64,000 nucleotides of DNA, taken from IMG/VR virus record IMGVR_UViG_3300028615_000137, positions 42,350-106,349 of that record. The stretch is one strand, 5' to 3'. The translations under genes were made by a program, and so were the position numbers. Positions 51,491-58,708 of the stretch are shown here, piece after piece; positions within the stretch are counted from its first letter, which is position 1; the number at the start of each line of letters is the position of its first letter. This DNA is from a virus. A model generated the notes under the pieces. It was not told the origin of the DNA and did no database searches. It saw only the letters and a list, made by a program, of their open reading frames with translations.

Positions 51491-51703
51491 ATGGAATATG
51501 AAGTTTACTTAGAATTTAAAGGCGGGTTGTGGTATGCCACCATTCCAGAGGTTTCAGATTGCACGGCCCAAGCCGGAGATATTGACATAGTTAAAGAGCG
51601 TATCAGAGAATCTTTAGCATTCTGTCTAGACGATGAAGATGCAGCTATGGACGCCGAACTAGATTTCATCGAAGAGGAAAAGGGCTTTGACGAAGGTTTT
51701 TGA
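51491..51703 (+). CDS. HicB-like antitoxin-type protein, 70 aa
   Basis: LEFKGGLWYATIPEVSDCTA, then QAGDIDIVKERIRESLAFCL, is the HicB fold (strand-strand-helix). The C-terminus is acidic, without an HTH. No HicA toxin gene is adjacent, so it may be an orphan that neutralises a host toxin. Overlaps the next gene. Confidence 0.6.
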   Translation: MEYEVYLEFKGGLWYATIPEVSDCTAQAGDIDIVKERIRESLAFCLDDEDAAMDAELDFIEEEKGFDEGF

Positions 51704-51917
51704 GAAATTTTTTACAGATACTAGCCAATCTAGATGGTTGCCTCAAGAAACTAAAAGGTGGCTTCCTAAATCCACTGCATTTAGACGCGATCACGAAATG
51801 TGTAAGCATTTCATAAGAAAAGCTTTAAAAAAGAGAAATTCTGGAGATTCAGAAGCGGGGCGTGTCATTTTACAGTACTGGATTGAAGAATATAAGAAAT
51901 GCAGTTACCTTCCATAA
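51687..51917 (+). CDS. Small basic hypothetical protein, 76 aa
   Basis: Starts with TTG at 51687 inside the previous gene. Basic and aromatic (WLPQETKRWLPKSTAFRRDH, EMCKHFIRKALKKRNSGDSE). Function unknown; the size and position might suit a small partner of the HicB-like protein but no toxin motif is seen. Confidence 0.45.
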   Translation: MTKVFEKFFTDTSQSRWLPQETKRWLPKSTAFRRDHEMCKHFIRKALKKRNSGDSEAGRVILQYWIEEYKKCSYLP

Positions 51918-52108
51918 ATTTAAACGACGAAACCACTAAATGGATTCGGAAATGGAACAAAGGTTTGCGTTATGCCGCGGTCAGAGCAGGAGTAATGGCA
52001 ATTTTTTCGCATTTTCCAAGTTCGAGAGAATATTGGTCAGAACTTTGCTATTCTTGCCTTGCTCGTGACGCAATTAGGCGTAAATATCCGTTTTTAAAGG
52101 TTTTATGA
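51899..52108 (+). CDS. Small hypothetical protein, 69 aa
   Basis: Basic helical protein (NDETTKWIRKWNKGLRYAAV, RAGVMAIFSHFPSSREYWSE). It overlaps the upstream gene and ends 14 bases before the terminase gene. By place it might be terminase-related, but no small-terminase motif is visible. Confidence 0.45.
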   Translation: MQLPSINLNDETTKWIRKWNKGLRYAAVRAGVMAIFSHFPSSREYWSELCYSCLARDAIRRKYPFLKVL

Positions 52109-52122
52109 TAGACTAAGGGGGT

Positions 52123-54414
52123 ATGGAAGACAAAAGACCCCCCGAAGAATTAGCTAATATAGAAGTTGATTCTTATGAAGCGCATTTAGAGCTTTGTCGA
52201 CAGGATGTTAACGCCTTTTGTGAATTCGTTGCTAAAGACGATGAAACTGGCGAAAACATCGTCCAAACTGAAATTCACGAAAAGTTTCAGCTAATAGCAG
52301 ACAAATATAAGAGGGCGATCATTTGGGCGCATCCCGAATCGGGAAAGATGTTGCCGTTAGACACTCCTATTCCCACCCCAAGCGGCTGGACGAATATGGG
52401 GGATCTCCAGGTAGGAGATAAGGTTTTTGACCAACATGGGCTTGTTACGGAGGTAACATGGGTATCTCCTGTCAATGAGACGCCAGAGTCTTACACCATA
52501 TACTTCGATGATGGTGTGGAGATAAAAGCTTGCGCTGACCATCAATGGTTTGCTCGCACAAAATCAAATCGATTAAGCGGCACTGACTACAAGGTAGTAG
52601 ATACCAAGAAAATGTATACAAGGTATTTAGAGAATCAAGGAGTGTCTTGGTCAATGCCTGTTCCAAAGCCAGTGGAGTATGAAGAGCAAAATTTGCCTCT
52701 TCCGCCTGCCGATTTTGTGAATTTGATATTTAACAAAGAAAAAGATAAAACGTTTGCCAAATCGAAACAATTGAAGGAAATATTAAAAAAGCGAATTCCT
52801 CAAGCTTATTTGATGGGTTCGATAGAACAGCGCATAGAGTTTTTCGAAGCTTTGATCGACACTTATAACAATACTAGATTTTTCCCCATTAGTAAGAAAA
52901 AAGAACCAGAATTTAGGAAAGATGTCGTTCAATTAATTCGTTCTTTGGGCATTAAGGTTTTTGATAAAGGGAAAGATTCAATCTTTTTTCGAGTCACTTC
53001 GAAGAAAAGTATCCATACAGAGCGAATAGTCAAGGAGATTAGACCTTGTAGCCCTGTACCTATGAGATGCATTTCCGTGTCTAGTATGGATAAATCTTAT
53101 CTTTGCGGGAAAGAATATTTAGTTACTCATAATACGAATCAGCTTTCCATTTTGCGTACTGTCTGGGAATTGGGAAATAACCCAGAATTGCGCTTTGTAA
53201 TTATGGGTAAAACGCAAGTCAAAGCTGTGGATATTGTTCGTATTATTCGCAAATATATAGAAGAATCAGAAGAAGTTAGAGCGGTTTTCCCAAATTTAAA
53301 ACCTGGAGATAAATGGGAAGAAGATAAATTTACTGTAGTAAGAAAGTCTTATGCTAAGGATCCGTCTGTTCAAGCTTTAGGACTTTTTAACTCTATCACC
53401 GGTAAGCGTATAGATAGGTTAATTACCGATGATATTTTGGATTCTGAAAATACACAGACTCCAGAACAAAGAGAAAGAACTGAAAAATGGATTAAAAAGA
53501 CTGTTTTCGACCGACTGACTAAAGATGCCAGAGTTATAAACATGGCAAATGCGTGGTCTCCTAGAGACTTCTTGCATAACATGGAAAGAGAAGGCGGTTG
53601 GGCAGGTTTTAGATTTCCCGTTCATGATGAAGACGGAGAACCAACTTGGCCCTTGAAGTGGTCCAAAGAGCGTATACAAGACGTTCGCAATGAATTGGGT
53701 CCGTTGGAATTTGCAAGATCATTCCTTTGTCGCCCTAGAGACGACGGCGAATCGCCTTTTGATCAAGCGGCAATTAGGGCGTGCATTCAACAAGGCGAAG
53801 GATTTGAACTTTTACACGAAATAGACGATTCGGAATTGCCGGATGGTTGTCTAGTTGTTCACGGAGTAGATTTAGCGGTAGGTAAAAAGGAAAGTAGTGC
53901 AAAGACTGTTATTTTTACGGCGCTTTACTGGCCGGATGATGAAAGTAGACAAGTCTTATGGGTTCGTGGGGGTAAATGGAGTGCTTCGGAAATAAAATTG
54001 AATATTATCAACACTTTTGAGGATTTTGGAGGTATTTTTGTCGTCGAAAACAACGCCGCGCAAGATTGGATGATTCAGATAACACATGAGACGCACGCTA
54101 TTCCCATAGTGCCCTTCACAACTGGCAAAAACAAAACAAATGCCGCATTCGGAGTTGAATCGTTGGCGGCTGAAATGTTTAATCGGAAGTGGATCATTCC
54201 GTTGGACGGAAATTGTAAGCGAGAAGTTAATTTCTGGATTGAAGATATGACTTATTATTCTCGCGAAGCCCATGCTGGCGACTATTTGATGGCTTCATGG
54301 CTTTGCCGCGAAGGTATACGTAAGCTTTGTGCCAAAAAGCGGCGAAAGAGCAAAGGCAATGTTCGATTTGTCGACTTTTCTCCTAAGGTTGCGGTTATCG
54401 ACGGTATAACCTAA
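52123..54414 (+). CDS. Terminase large subunit interrupted by an intein, 763 aa (501 aa after splicing)
   Basis: The spliced protein has the ATPase P-loop AHPESGK + TNQL, Walker B DRLITDD (residues 436-437) and a C-terminal RNase H-like nuclease with VHGVDLAVG (D583), IFVVENNAAQ (E642) and EAHAGDYLMA (D720). It powers DNA packaging and cuts concatemers. The intein occupies residues 76-337 inside the Walker A motif, so no ATPase works before splicing. The gene is far from the head genes. RBS is AAGGGGG. Confidence 0.93.
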   Translation: MEDKRPPEELANIEVDSYEAHLELCRQDVNAFCEFVAKDDETGENIVQTEIHEKFQLIADKYKRAIIWAHPESGKMLPLDTPIPTPSGWTNMGDLQVGDKVFDQHGLVTEVTWVSPVNETPESYTIYFDDGVEIKACADHQWFARTKSNRLSGTDYKVVDTKKMYTRYLENQGVSWSMPVPKPVEYEEQNLPLPPADFVNLIFNKEKDKTFAKSKQLKEILKKRIPQAYLMGSIEQRIEFFEALIDTYNNTRFFPISKKKEPEFRKDVVQLIRSLGIKVFDKGKDSIFFRVTSKKSIHTERIVKEIRPCSPVPMRCISVSSMDKSYLCGKEYLVTHNTNQLSILRTVWELGNNPELRFVIMGKTQVKAVDIVRIIRKYIEESEEVRAVFPNLKPGDKWEEDKFTVVRKSYAKDPSVQALGLFNSITGKRIDRLITDDILDSENTQTPEQRERTEKWIKKTVFDRLTKDARVINMANAWSPRDFLHNMEREGGWAGFRFPVHDEDGEPTWPLKWSKERIQDVRNELGPLEFARSFLCRPRDDGESPFDQAAIRACIQQGEGFELLHEIDDSELPDGCLVVHGVDLAVGKKESSAKTVIFTALYWPDDESRQVLWVRGGKWSASEIKLNIINTFEDFGGIFVVENNAAQDWMIQITHETHAIPIVPFTTGKNKTNAAFGVESLAAEMFNRKWIIPLDGNCKREVNFWIEDMTYYSREAHAGDYLMASWLCREGIRKLCAKKRRKSKGNVRFVDFSPKVAVIDGIT
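52348..53133 (+). mobile_element. Class 3-type intein in the terminase P-loop, 262 aa
   Basis: Block A reads MLPLDTPIPTPSGWTNMGDL with Met, not Cys/Ser, at position 1. The three class 3 marker residues are present: Trp142 in DHQWFA (block B), Cys316 in MRCISV (block F) and Thr335 in LVTHN (block G), followed by Thr338 as +1. A degenerate LAGLIDADG segment (EQRIEFFEALIDTYN, residues about 235-249) is the remnant of a homing endonuclease. The product is predicted to splice by the class 3 route. Confidence 0.88.
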
Positions 54415-54429
54415 TTATTTGGAAATTTT

Positions 54430-54487
54430 GTTTTAGCATTCTTTCTAATTGTCTTAAAATATTGAGAAATTGCTAAAACTTTTATTT
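54430..54487 (+). terminator. Inverted repeat with T-tract after terminase
   Basis: GTTTTAGCA (54430-54438) pairs perfectly with TGCTAAAAC (54471-54479), followed by TTTTATTT. The loop is 32 bases, the same design as two other sites at 27.85 and 28.73 kb. Confidence 0.6.
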
Positions 54488-54565
54488 CCCATAGTACTTT
54501 TTTACATTTTACGCCTTGCAAGCTAATTATTTTCATGCAGACTAGTATACATGGAGATTTTTGAA

Positions 54566-54757
54566 ATGCGAGAAGATGAATATTATTTCGACAATGATTT
54601 TTTTCCTTGTCTTTATTGCCATCAAGATATAGAAACACAATGCGAGTGTGGCAGCGAAGAGAAAATAAACTTTGGTTGTTTATACGAGGAATGTGTAATT
54701 ACATTTAAGGATTTGGTACTGGAAAATGAAATACTACATTATGATGAATGGGCCTAA
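54566..54757 (+). CDS. Small Cys-rich acidic protein, 63 aa
   Basis: ATG 54566 has GGAG nine bases upstream, so I prefer it to 54551. REDEYYFDNDFFPCLYCHQD, then CECGSEE and GCLYEEC, may bind zinc. A TAGTAT box at 54543-54548 may be its -10. Function unknown. Confidence 0.55.
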   Translation: MREDEYYFDNDFFPCLYCHQDIETQCECGSEEKINFGCLYEECVITFKDLVLENEILHYDEWA

Positions 54758-54911
54758 TCAGCCAAGGGTATTGGAGCACGAAGATTCTGCCATTACGTTC
54801 GATAGCGAAGACGAAGCGGACGAATTTGCTCGGAATCATACGTGGTGTAAGCATTTTGGTTATGAAATTTTTGGGTGGGAAGAATACGTGGGTATTAGAA
54901 GCTTGCGATAA
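54726..54911 (+). CDS. Small hypothetical protein, 61 aa
   Basis: MKYYIMMNGPNQPRVLEHED, then an acidic helix (FDSEDEADEFARNHTWCKHF). It overlaps the upstream gene in another frame. Function unknown. Confidence 0.5.
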   Translation: MKYYIMMNGPNQPRVLEHEDSAITFDSEDEADEFARNHTWCKHFGYEIFGWEEYVGIRSLR

Positions 54912-54938
54912 TTTTTCTACAATATAGGGAGAAAGCAA

Positions 54939-55136
54939 ATGAGTAAGAAAATGACTAGAGAAGAAGTTGTACAAAAGTACGAAAGCGGGGAAAGAAATTT
55001 CGAAGGAGTAGATCTCAGCTGGGCAAATCTAAAGGGTGCAAATTTACAAGGCGCAATTCTCAACCTTGCAGATCTCTACCGTGCAAATCTAGAAGGTGCG
55101 GTTATCTATCTTGGTAACAGGATATTTACACTATAG
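54939..55136 (+). CDS. Short pentapeptide-repeat protein, 65 aa
   Basis: Cap MSKKMTREEVVQKYESGERN, then pentapeptides (SWANLKGANLQGAILNLADL) and end YLGNRIFTL. A TACAATATAGGGAG leader precedes it. About 69 bases around its start are identical to the next pentapeptide gene. It looks like a shortened copy, and its stop lies inside the hairpin of the downstream promoter cassette. Confidence 0.7.
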   Translation: MSKKMTREEVVQKYESGERNFEGVDLSWANLKGANLQGAILNLADLYRANLEGAVIYLGNRIFTL

Positions 55137-55200
55137 GTGTAACAATTTTTTAGACATTTTTCTCAGCTTGAGCTTGCACAGCGGTCAAAGGCTGCTAGTC
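55126..55200 (+). promoter_or_regulatory. Terminator-promoter cassette, copy 1
   Basis: TTACAC and GTGTAA form a hairpin (55126-55142) followed by a T-run. The promoter is TTGCAC (55173-55178), 16 bases, then TAGTCT (55195-55200) with TG one base upstream (extended -10). A leader with AAGGGAG RBS leads to ATG 55228. A nearly identical cassette occurs at 63790-63892. Confidence 0.72.
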
Positions 55201-55227
55201 TATATGTTGAGGCAAGGGAGAAAGCAA

Positions 55228-55521
55228 ATGAGTAAGAAAATGACTAGAGAAGAAGTTGTACAAAAGTACGAAAGCGGGGAAAGAGATTTCCAAGCGTTGG
55301 ATCTAAGCAAACTTGATTTGAGCAATATAGTTCTCACAGATGTAAATCTCACAGATGCGAATCTTGAAGGTGCAGATCTTAGGTATGCAAATCTCAAGGG
55401 TGCAGATCTCAGGTATGCAAATCTCAAGGGTGCAGATCTCAGATATACAAATCTTGAGCATGCAGAACTTTATGGGGCGATACTCTATATTGCTAACAGG
55501 AAAGTTAAAGTATGGGAATAA
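55228..55521 (+). CDS. Pentapeptide-repeat protein, 97 aa
   Basis: Cap MSKKMTREEVVQKYESGERD, then LSKLDLSNIVLTDVNLTDAN and the perfect repeats DLRYANLKGADLRYANLKGA. The end, ILYIANRKVKVWE, resembles the end of the other copies. Start chosen at ATG 55228 behind the cassette promoter. Confidence 0.8.
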   Translation: MSKKMTREEVVQKYESGERDFQALDLSKLDLSNIVLTDVNLTDANLEGADLRYANLKGADLRYANLKGADLRYTNLEHAELYGAILYIANRKVKVWE

Positions 55522-55525
55522 AATT

Positions 55526-55864
55526 ATGAATTACGAAGAGAAGATGCGTGCATGGGAACGAGAAGGAGCGGAGTTGGCGAAGGAGTACATCGCCACCAGG
55601 GGCTGTAAAGTAAATTTCTGGGATCGACTTGTGGAGTGGCAGAAGCGCGAGCCCAAACCCTACGAGTCGCTGCTCAGCGATAAGCAATCTAGAGGATTGT
55701 ACTGGCGCCTAGATTGTCCCCATGATCCTAGAAGGGCGCGCCGCAGAATTGTGGTAGGCACACTCGAAGCTGTGGTGGAACGGCTAGATGGGATGAAGAG
55801 TGGCATCAACCCACTTTCGATTCTGAGGGAATGGCTTGAAGAAGAGCGTAAACTGGCGGAGTAA
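55526..55864 (+). CDS. Hypothetical protein in a GC-rich stretch, 112 aa
   Basis: A charged helical protein (EEKMRAWEREGAELAKEYIA, KVNFWDRLVEWQKREPKPYE, RRARRRIVVGTLEAVVERLD). Its codons are richer in G+C than those of the neighbours, suggesting recent gain. Function unknown. Confidence 0.55.
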   Translation: MNYEEKMRAWEREGAELAKEYIATRGCKVNFWDRLVEWQKREPKPYESLLSDKQSRGLYWRLDCPHDPRRARRRIVVGTLEAVVERLDGMKSGINPLSILREWLEEERKLAE

Positions 55865-55869
55865 GGGTG

Positions 55870-55938
55870 ATGTTTCAGCCTTTTGCCATCGCAACGTGCG
55901 TCGCACTGTGCTTCTGTCTTGCCCTGTTAGACGGGTAG
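55870..55938 (+). CDS. Possible hydrophobic micropeptide, 22 aa
   Basis: MFQPFAIATCVALCFCLALL, then DG. A short hydrophobic segment, with AAGGGTG just upstream of the ATG. A similar 23-residue peptide lies at 57389. Could be a real membrane micropeptide or chance. Confidence 0.3.
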   Translation: MFQPFAIATCVALCFCLALLDG

Positions 55939-56688
55939 TAAACAATTTTCCTACATTTTGACTTTGCAGCAAACACAATTTGCAGCAAATAAAGCTAGTA
56001 TAACAATTTTCCTACATTTCGACTTTGCAGCAAACACAATTTGCAGCAATAAGGGATCATAAGATAAATATATAATCCTAGACATTTTTATAATGCTTAG
56101 TAAAATTCGCGTAATGTATTGAAAATTAGCACCATGCGACGAAATGTAAGAAAACTTATATGAGTGTTGGATATGTAAGAAAAACTTACATGTAAGAATA
56201 TTTTATATACGTTGCGAGAAACTTATATAAAACTGGTCACGCTTTCCCTCTGTCGATTAATTTAAGGTATAGATCATTTTTATTAAATACTCGTATAGTG
56301 TCCTAATATATAAAAATTTCGGCGCGCTCGGGTGTCGGCGGAGCTCCGAAAAAATTTCACATTTTGATATTAGGAAAATCTCGAGGCGCACAATGTATGG
56401 AAAATCCCGACCATGTGTGGAAACGTATAGAAAATCTCGACGTGTGCGGAATTCTGAGAAAATTCGCATAATGTAAGGAAATGTGCGCGATGTAAGGAAA
56501 AGTAAGAAAAAACCTACGTGTAGGGAAATGTAAGTATTTGATTACATGTAAGGAAATGTATACATTGTGGGGAGAATGTAGGACGTCAATTGGACCATTA
56601 TTGGCATGATTATTGATATTATCTAATAACTACGGCAACAGAAGTAGATCGCGCGCGTAGCTATTTTTGTGCCAAGTTGTTTTGTGGT
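55939..56688 (+). other. Long non-coding block with ATGTAAG motifs
   Basis: About 750 bases without a convincing gene. It holds the tandem repeat, seven exact ATGTAAG motifs between 56144 and 56552, the palindrome CTTACATGTAAG (56185-56196), a GC-rich patch at about 56320-56350 and AT-rich flanks. It could be a replication origin, a regulatory region or a decoy for ribosomes; the sequence alone does not say. Confidence 0.6.
55941..56049 (+). repeat. Two tandem copies of a 48-base repeat (period 61)
   Basis: Copies at 55941-55988 and 56002-56049 differ by one base (T versus C). Each holds two TTTGCAGCAAA-like boxes. The unit between ends in GCTAGTATAA, which resembles the -10 of the early promoters. 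Confidence 0.8.
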
Positions 56689-56716
56689 TTGCCCTAAGCT
56701 CAATCGATGCTAGCCT
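56689..56716 (+). promoter_or_regulatory. Early promoter of the TTGCAC-N16-TAnnnT family
   Basis: TTGCCC (56689-56694), 16 bases, then TGC-TAGCCT (-10 at 56711-56716). The next ATG (56723) falls where the transcript would begin, so the mRNA may be leaderless. Confidence 0.5.
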
Positions 56717-56722
56717 TGGAAT

Positions 56723-56908
56723 ATGAAGAGCTATTCACCAAAAGTCGATCATTGGATTTATGAACTGGGTTGCATTGACAACATGGGGAAAAAGGAAATT
56801 ATTGAATTTGCGCTGGCATTGCTCGATCAATCCGGCGTGAAGCGTTCAACAATGTTGGAAATTGTCGAAAGTCTGGAATTGTGGGAACATATTTCGCTAA
56901 AGGAATAG
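56723..56908 (+). CDS. Small hypothetical protein, 61 aa
   Basis: Helical soluble protein (KVDHWIYELGCIDNMGKKEI, then FALALLDQSGVKRSTMLEIV). First gene after the non-coding block. No clear RBS; possibly leaderless. Function unknown. Confidence 0.5.
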   Translation: MKSYSPKVDHWIYELGCIDNMGKKEIIEFALALLDQSGVKRSTMLEIVESLELWEHISLKE

Positions 56909-56915
56909 TAAGAAA

Positions 56916-57098
56916 ATGGCATACAGGCAGAAAAAGAATAAAGATACCGGATTCACTAACACTACATGTAATCTTTGTGGAGTAGAAGCACACACAAAGG
57001 CGGGAAAAGAGCATCGACGTTGCGGCGGCTCGGAAGGGGCGGAGATTCGCCCGAAACACGACAAGCTATCGCCTTCAAAGCGTGGTAAATGGTCGTAG
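56916..57098 (+). CDS. Small basic zinc-finger-like protein, 60 aa
   Basis: RQKKNKDTGFTNTTCNLCGV, then EAHTKAGKEHRRCGGSEGAE: C-x2-C, H and C could bind zinc. Basic tail SPSKRGKWS. RBS AGTAAGAAAATG is the local style. May bind nucleic acid. Confidence 0.5.
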   Translation: MAYRQKKNKDTGFTNTTCNLCGVEAHTKAGKEHRRCGGSEGAEIRPKHDKLSPSKRGKWS

Positions 57099-57119
57099 TT
57101 TGTAAAGAAAGGTAAGAAA

Positions 57120-57386
57120 ATGTCGGGAAAAAACGCCACAGAACTACATTGGATCGAAGTGGATTCTACCAGCGTACATAGCTATACTTGGTGTCCTGAA
57201 ATGTCCGAAAACCCTATTGTGGGCACACTTTTGACACGTTTCAAGCATAATCTTGCACTTGTCTACATGTATTGTAATGTGCCACAAAGTGTATACGAAG
57301 GGTTGAAGTCTGCCGAAAGTGTAGGTAAATACCTACATAAGGAAGTGAAAAGTAAGGATTTCGCCTGCTACAAGTTGGAAGTGTGA
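57120..57386 (+). CDS. KTSC-domain protein, 88 aa
   Basis: WIEVDSTSVHSYTWC, LALVYMYCNVPQSVYEGLKS and AESVGKYLHKEVKS match the KTSC domain (about 60 residues) often found in phage and lysyl-tRNA synthetase fusions. Role unknown. RBS AAAGGTAAGAAAATG. Confidence 0.68.
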   Translation: MSGKNATELHWIEVDSTSVHSYTWCPEMSENPIVGTLLTRFKHNLALVYMYCNVPQSVYEGLKSAESVGKYLHKEVKSKDFACYKLEV

Positions 57387-57388
57387 TT

Positions 57389-57460
57389 ATGTATACATGT
57401 ATAATCGAAGTCATTATTTTGGCCACATTGCTCGCATGGGCTAAACGCCTGTTCACGTAA
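57389..57460 (+). CDS. Possible hydrophobic micropeptide, 23 aa
   Basis: MYTCIIEVIILATLLAWAKR, then LFT: a membrane-helix pattern directly after the KTSC gene. Coding status is uncertain. Confidence 0.3.
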   Translation: MYTCIIEVIILATLLAWAKRLFT

Positions 57461-57486
57461 GATTTTACTTATCTTGTCTTACCTTT

Positions 57487-57519
57487 GTCCCCCATATGCT
57501 ACATGCGGGGGACTTTTTT
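57487..57519 (+). terminator. Rho-independent terminator
   Basis: GTCCCCC (57487-57493) pairs with GGGGGAC (57507-57513), followed by six T. Precedes the next early promoter. Confidence 0.85.
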
Positions 57520-57532
57520 GTTCATTTTCTAC

Positions 57533-57560
57533 TGGCACCGTGCTACGAATAAGCTAAGCT
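57533..57560 (+). promoter_or_regulatory. Early promoter, TGGCAC-N16-TAAGCT
   Basis: TGGCAC (57533-57538) and TAAGCT (57555-57560), 16 bases apart, right after a terminator. ATG 57569 is nine bases downstream of the -10, so the leader would be very short or absent. Confidence 0.55.
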
Positions 57561-57568
57561 ATAGAGAT

Positions 57569-57808
57569 ATGTACAGGGATATCGTCGGGACGGTCATTCA
57601 GAAGGGTTCAAACGTCGATCTAACGGTCGTTCGATCTGTTTGTGGGCTCAAGGTACGGGGATTCATTCCGAGCGATATGGTGGAGCTTGCTACGGGCGAT
57701 AAGGTTGTGTTAGAGGCAACGTTGTATCATGATGTATTCCAGAAGGTACAAAACGGCTACATCCTAAAGAAAGGTAAGACAAATGCACATCCTAGACCAC
57801 AAAGATGA
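57569..57808 (+). CDS. Small OB/beta-barrel-like protein, 79 aa
   Basis: ATG 57569 chosen because the promoter lies just upstream. Beta pattern YRDIVGTVIQKGSNVDLTVV, then SVCGLKVRGFIPSDMVELAT, GDKVVLEATL resembles an OB fold. Overlaps the next gene. Function unknown. Confidence 0.5.
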   Translation: MYRDIVGTVIQKGSNVDLTVVRSVCGLKVRGFIPSDMVELATGDKVVLEATLYHDVFQKVQNGYILKKGKTNAHPRPQR

Positions 57809-58370
57809 ACTTGTACGATATAAGGACTGGGCACCTACACAATTTGATTGTCCTGGTTTAGGCCTGGAAGATCTGCAAAACTGGTATGTAGCGCCAGTTG
57901 TGCAAACTCGGGATTCTGGGCACCTAGAGCGAAGCAATTTCGAAGTTGCGTTACATTCGCTCGAAATGATTGACGAAAATGTGGAAGTCTATAGGTTCGG
58001 GCATTGGGGCCCTGGCTGGGTTGAGATTATCATTTGCCCACCCACAGAAGCTATCGAACTGGAACTGTGTGAGATTATGTGTGCTTTGGCCGACTATCCA
58101 ATGTTGGACGATTCGCATTTTTCAGCGCTGGAAAGCGACGCAGCGCTGGAAAATTGGCGAAACTTTGCTTGTACGGATTTTATAAGAAATCTGGACCTAC
58201 ATGAAACTACAAAGGATTTTTTGTATGACATTTATGCTGATGTAATCTGGCGTGAGTTTGAGATCTATTACGAGAGGATATCAGACTCGGATTTTGACTT
58301 TGGAAGTCACCGGAAGCTTGGTAGGGATAGCTTGGCGTTGATCGTCCGCAGGTTGCGAAAAATTGTGTAA
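57783..58370 (+). CDS. Hypothetical phage protein, 195 aa
   Basis: VYRFGHWGPGWVEIIICPPT, then EIMCALADYPMLDDSHFSAL, looks like a family seen in early regions of actinobacteriophages, though I could not check this. Acidic, soluble. RBS AAAGGTAAGACAAATG. Function unknown. Confidence 0.55.
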   Translation: MHILDHKDELVRYKDWAPTQFDCPGLGLEDLQNWYVAPVVQTRDSGHLERSNFEVALHSLEMIDENVEVYRFGHWGPGWVEIIICPPTEAIELELCEIMCALADYPMLDDSHFSALESDAALENWRNFACTDFIRNLDLHETTKDFLYDIYADVIWREFEIYYERISDSDFDFGSHRKLGRDSLALIVRRLRKIV

Positions 58371-58375
58371 GTTTT

Positions 58376-58452
58376 GGGCGTATAACTCAGTTGGTAAGAG
58401 TGGCGATCTTATAAGTCGCTGGTCGTAGGTTCAAGTCCTACTACGCCCACCA
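58376..58452 (+). tRNA. tRNA-Ile (anticodon TAT)
   Basis: Acceptor GGGCGTA/TACGCCC, anticodon stem GCGAT/GTCGC around CTTATAA (anticodon TAT), T-arm GTAGGTTCAAGTCCTAC, CCA encoded. It reads AUA, a codon very frequent in these genes. Confidence 0.93.
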
Positions 58453-58481
58453 ATTTATATAAAGTAAAGAAAGGTAAGAAA

Positions 58482-58706
58482 ATGTGTGAAAAGGAACTAG
58501 AAGTAATGATTACTAAGAAAATGTACGAATTGCTTAGCCGAGGTATTGTCGAGTGCGACGGTCTAGGTAATGTAGACATAGGTGAACTAGTCGAAGTAAC
58601 AGCCGAAGATCTCGGACACGCGGAGTGGATAGACGAGGATTGCCACCCAATATGGGAATGTGCCTATGTTGTAGCATGTGAGTATACATTTGGTGAAGCG
58701 GGATAA
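58482..58706 (+). CDS. Small acidic hypothetical protein, 74 aa
   Basis: CEKELEVMITKKMYELLSRG, then VDIGELVEVTAEDLGHAEWI. Soluble. RBS AAAGGTAAGAAAATG. Function unknown. Confidence 0.5.
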   Translation: MCEKELEVMITKKMYELLSRGIVECDGLGNVDIGELVEVTAEDLGHAEWIDEDCHPIWECAYVVACEYTFGEAG

Positions 58707-58708
58707 AT

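Noticed and set aside
52348-53133. Intein read as a class 1 intein that lost Cys1 and cannot splice
   Set aside because: The complete Trp-Cys-Thr triad of class 3 explains the missing nucleophile better than decay.
54516-54548. TTGCAA plus TAGTAT as another early promoter
   Set aside because: The spacing is 21 bases rather than 16, so only the -10 box was noted in the gene entry.
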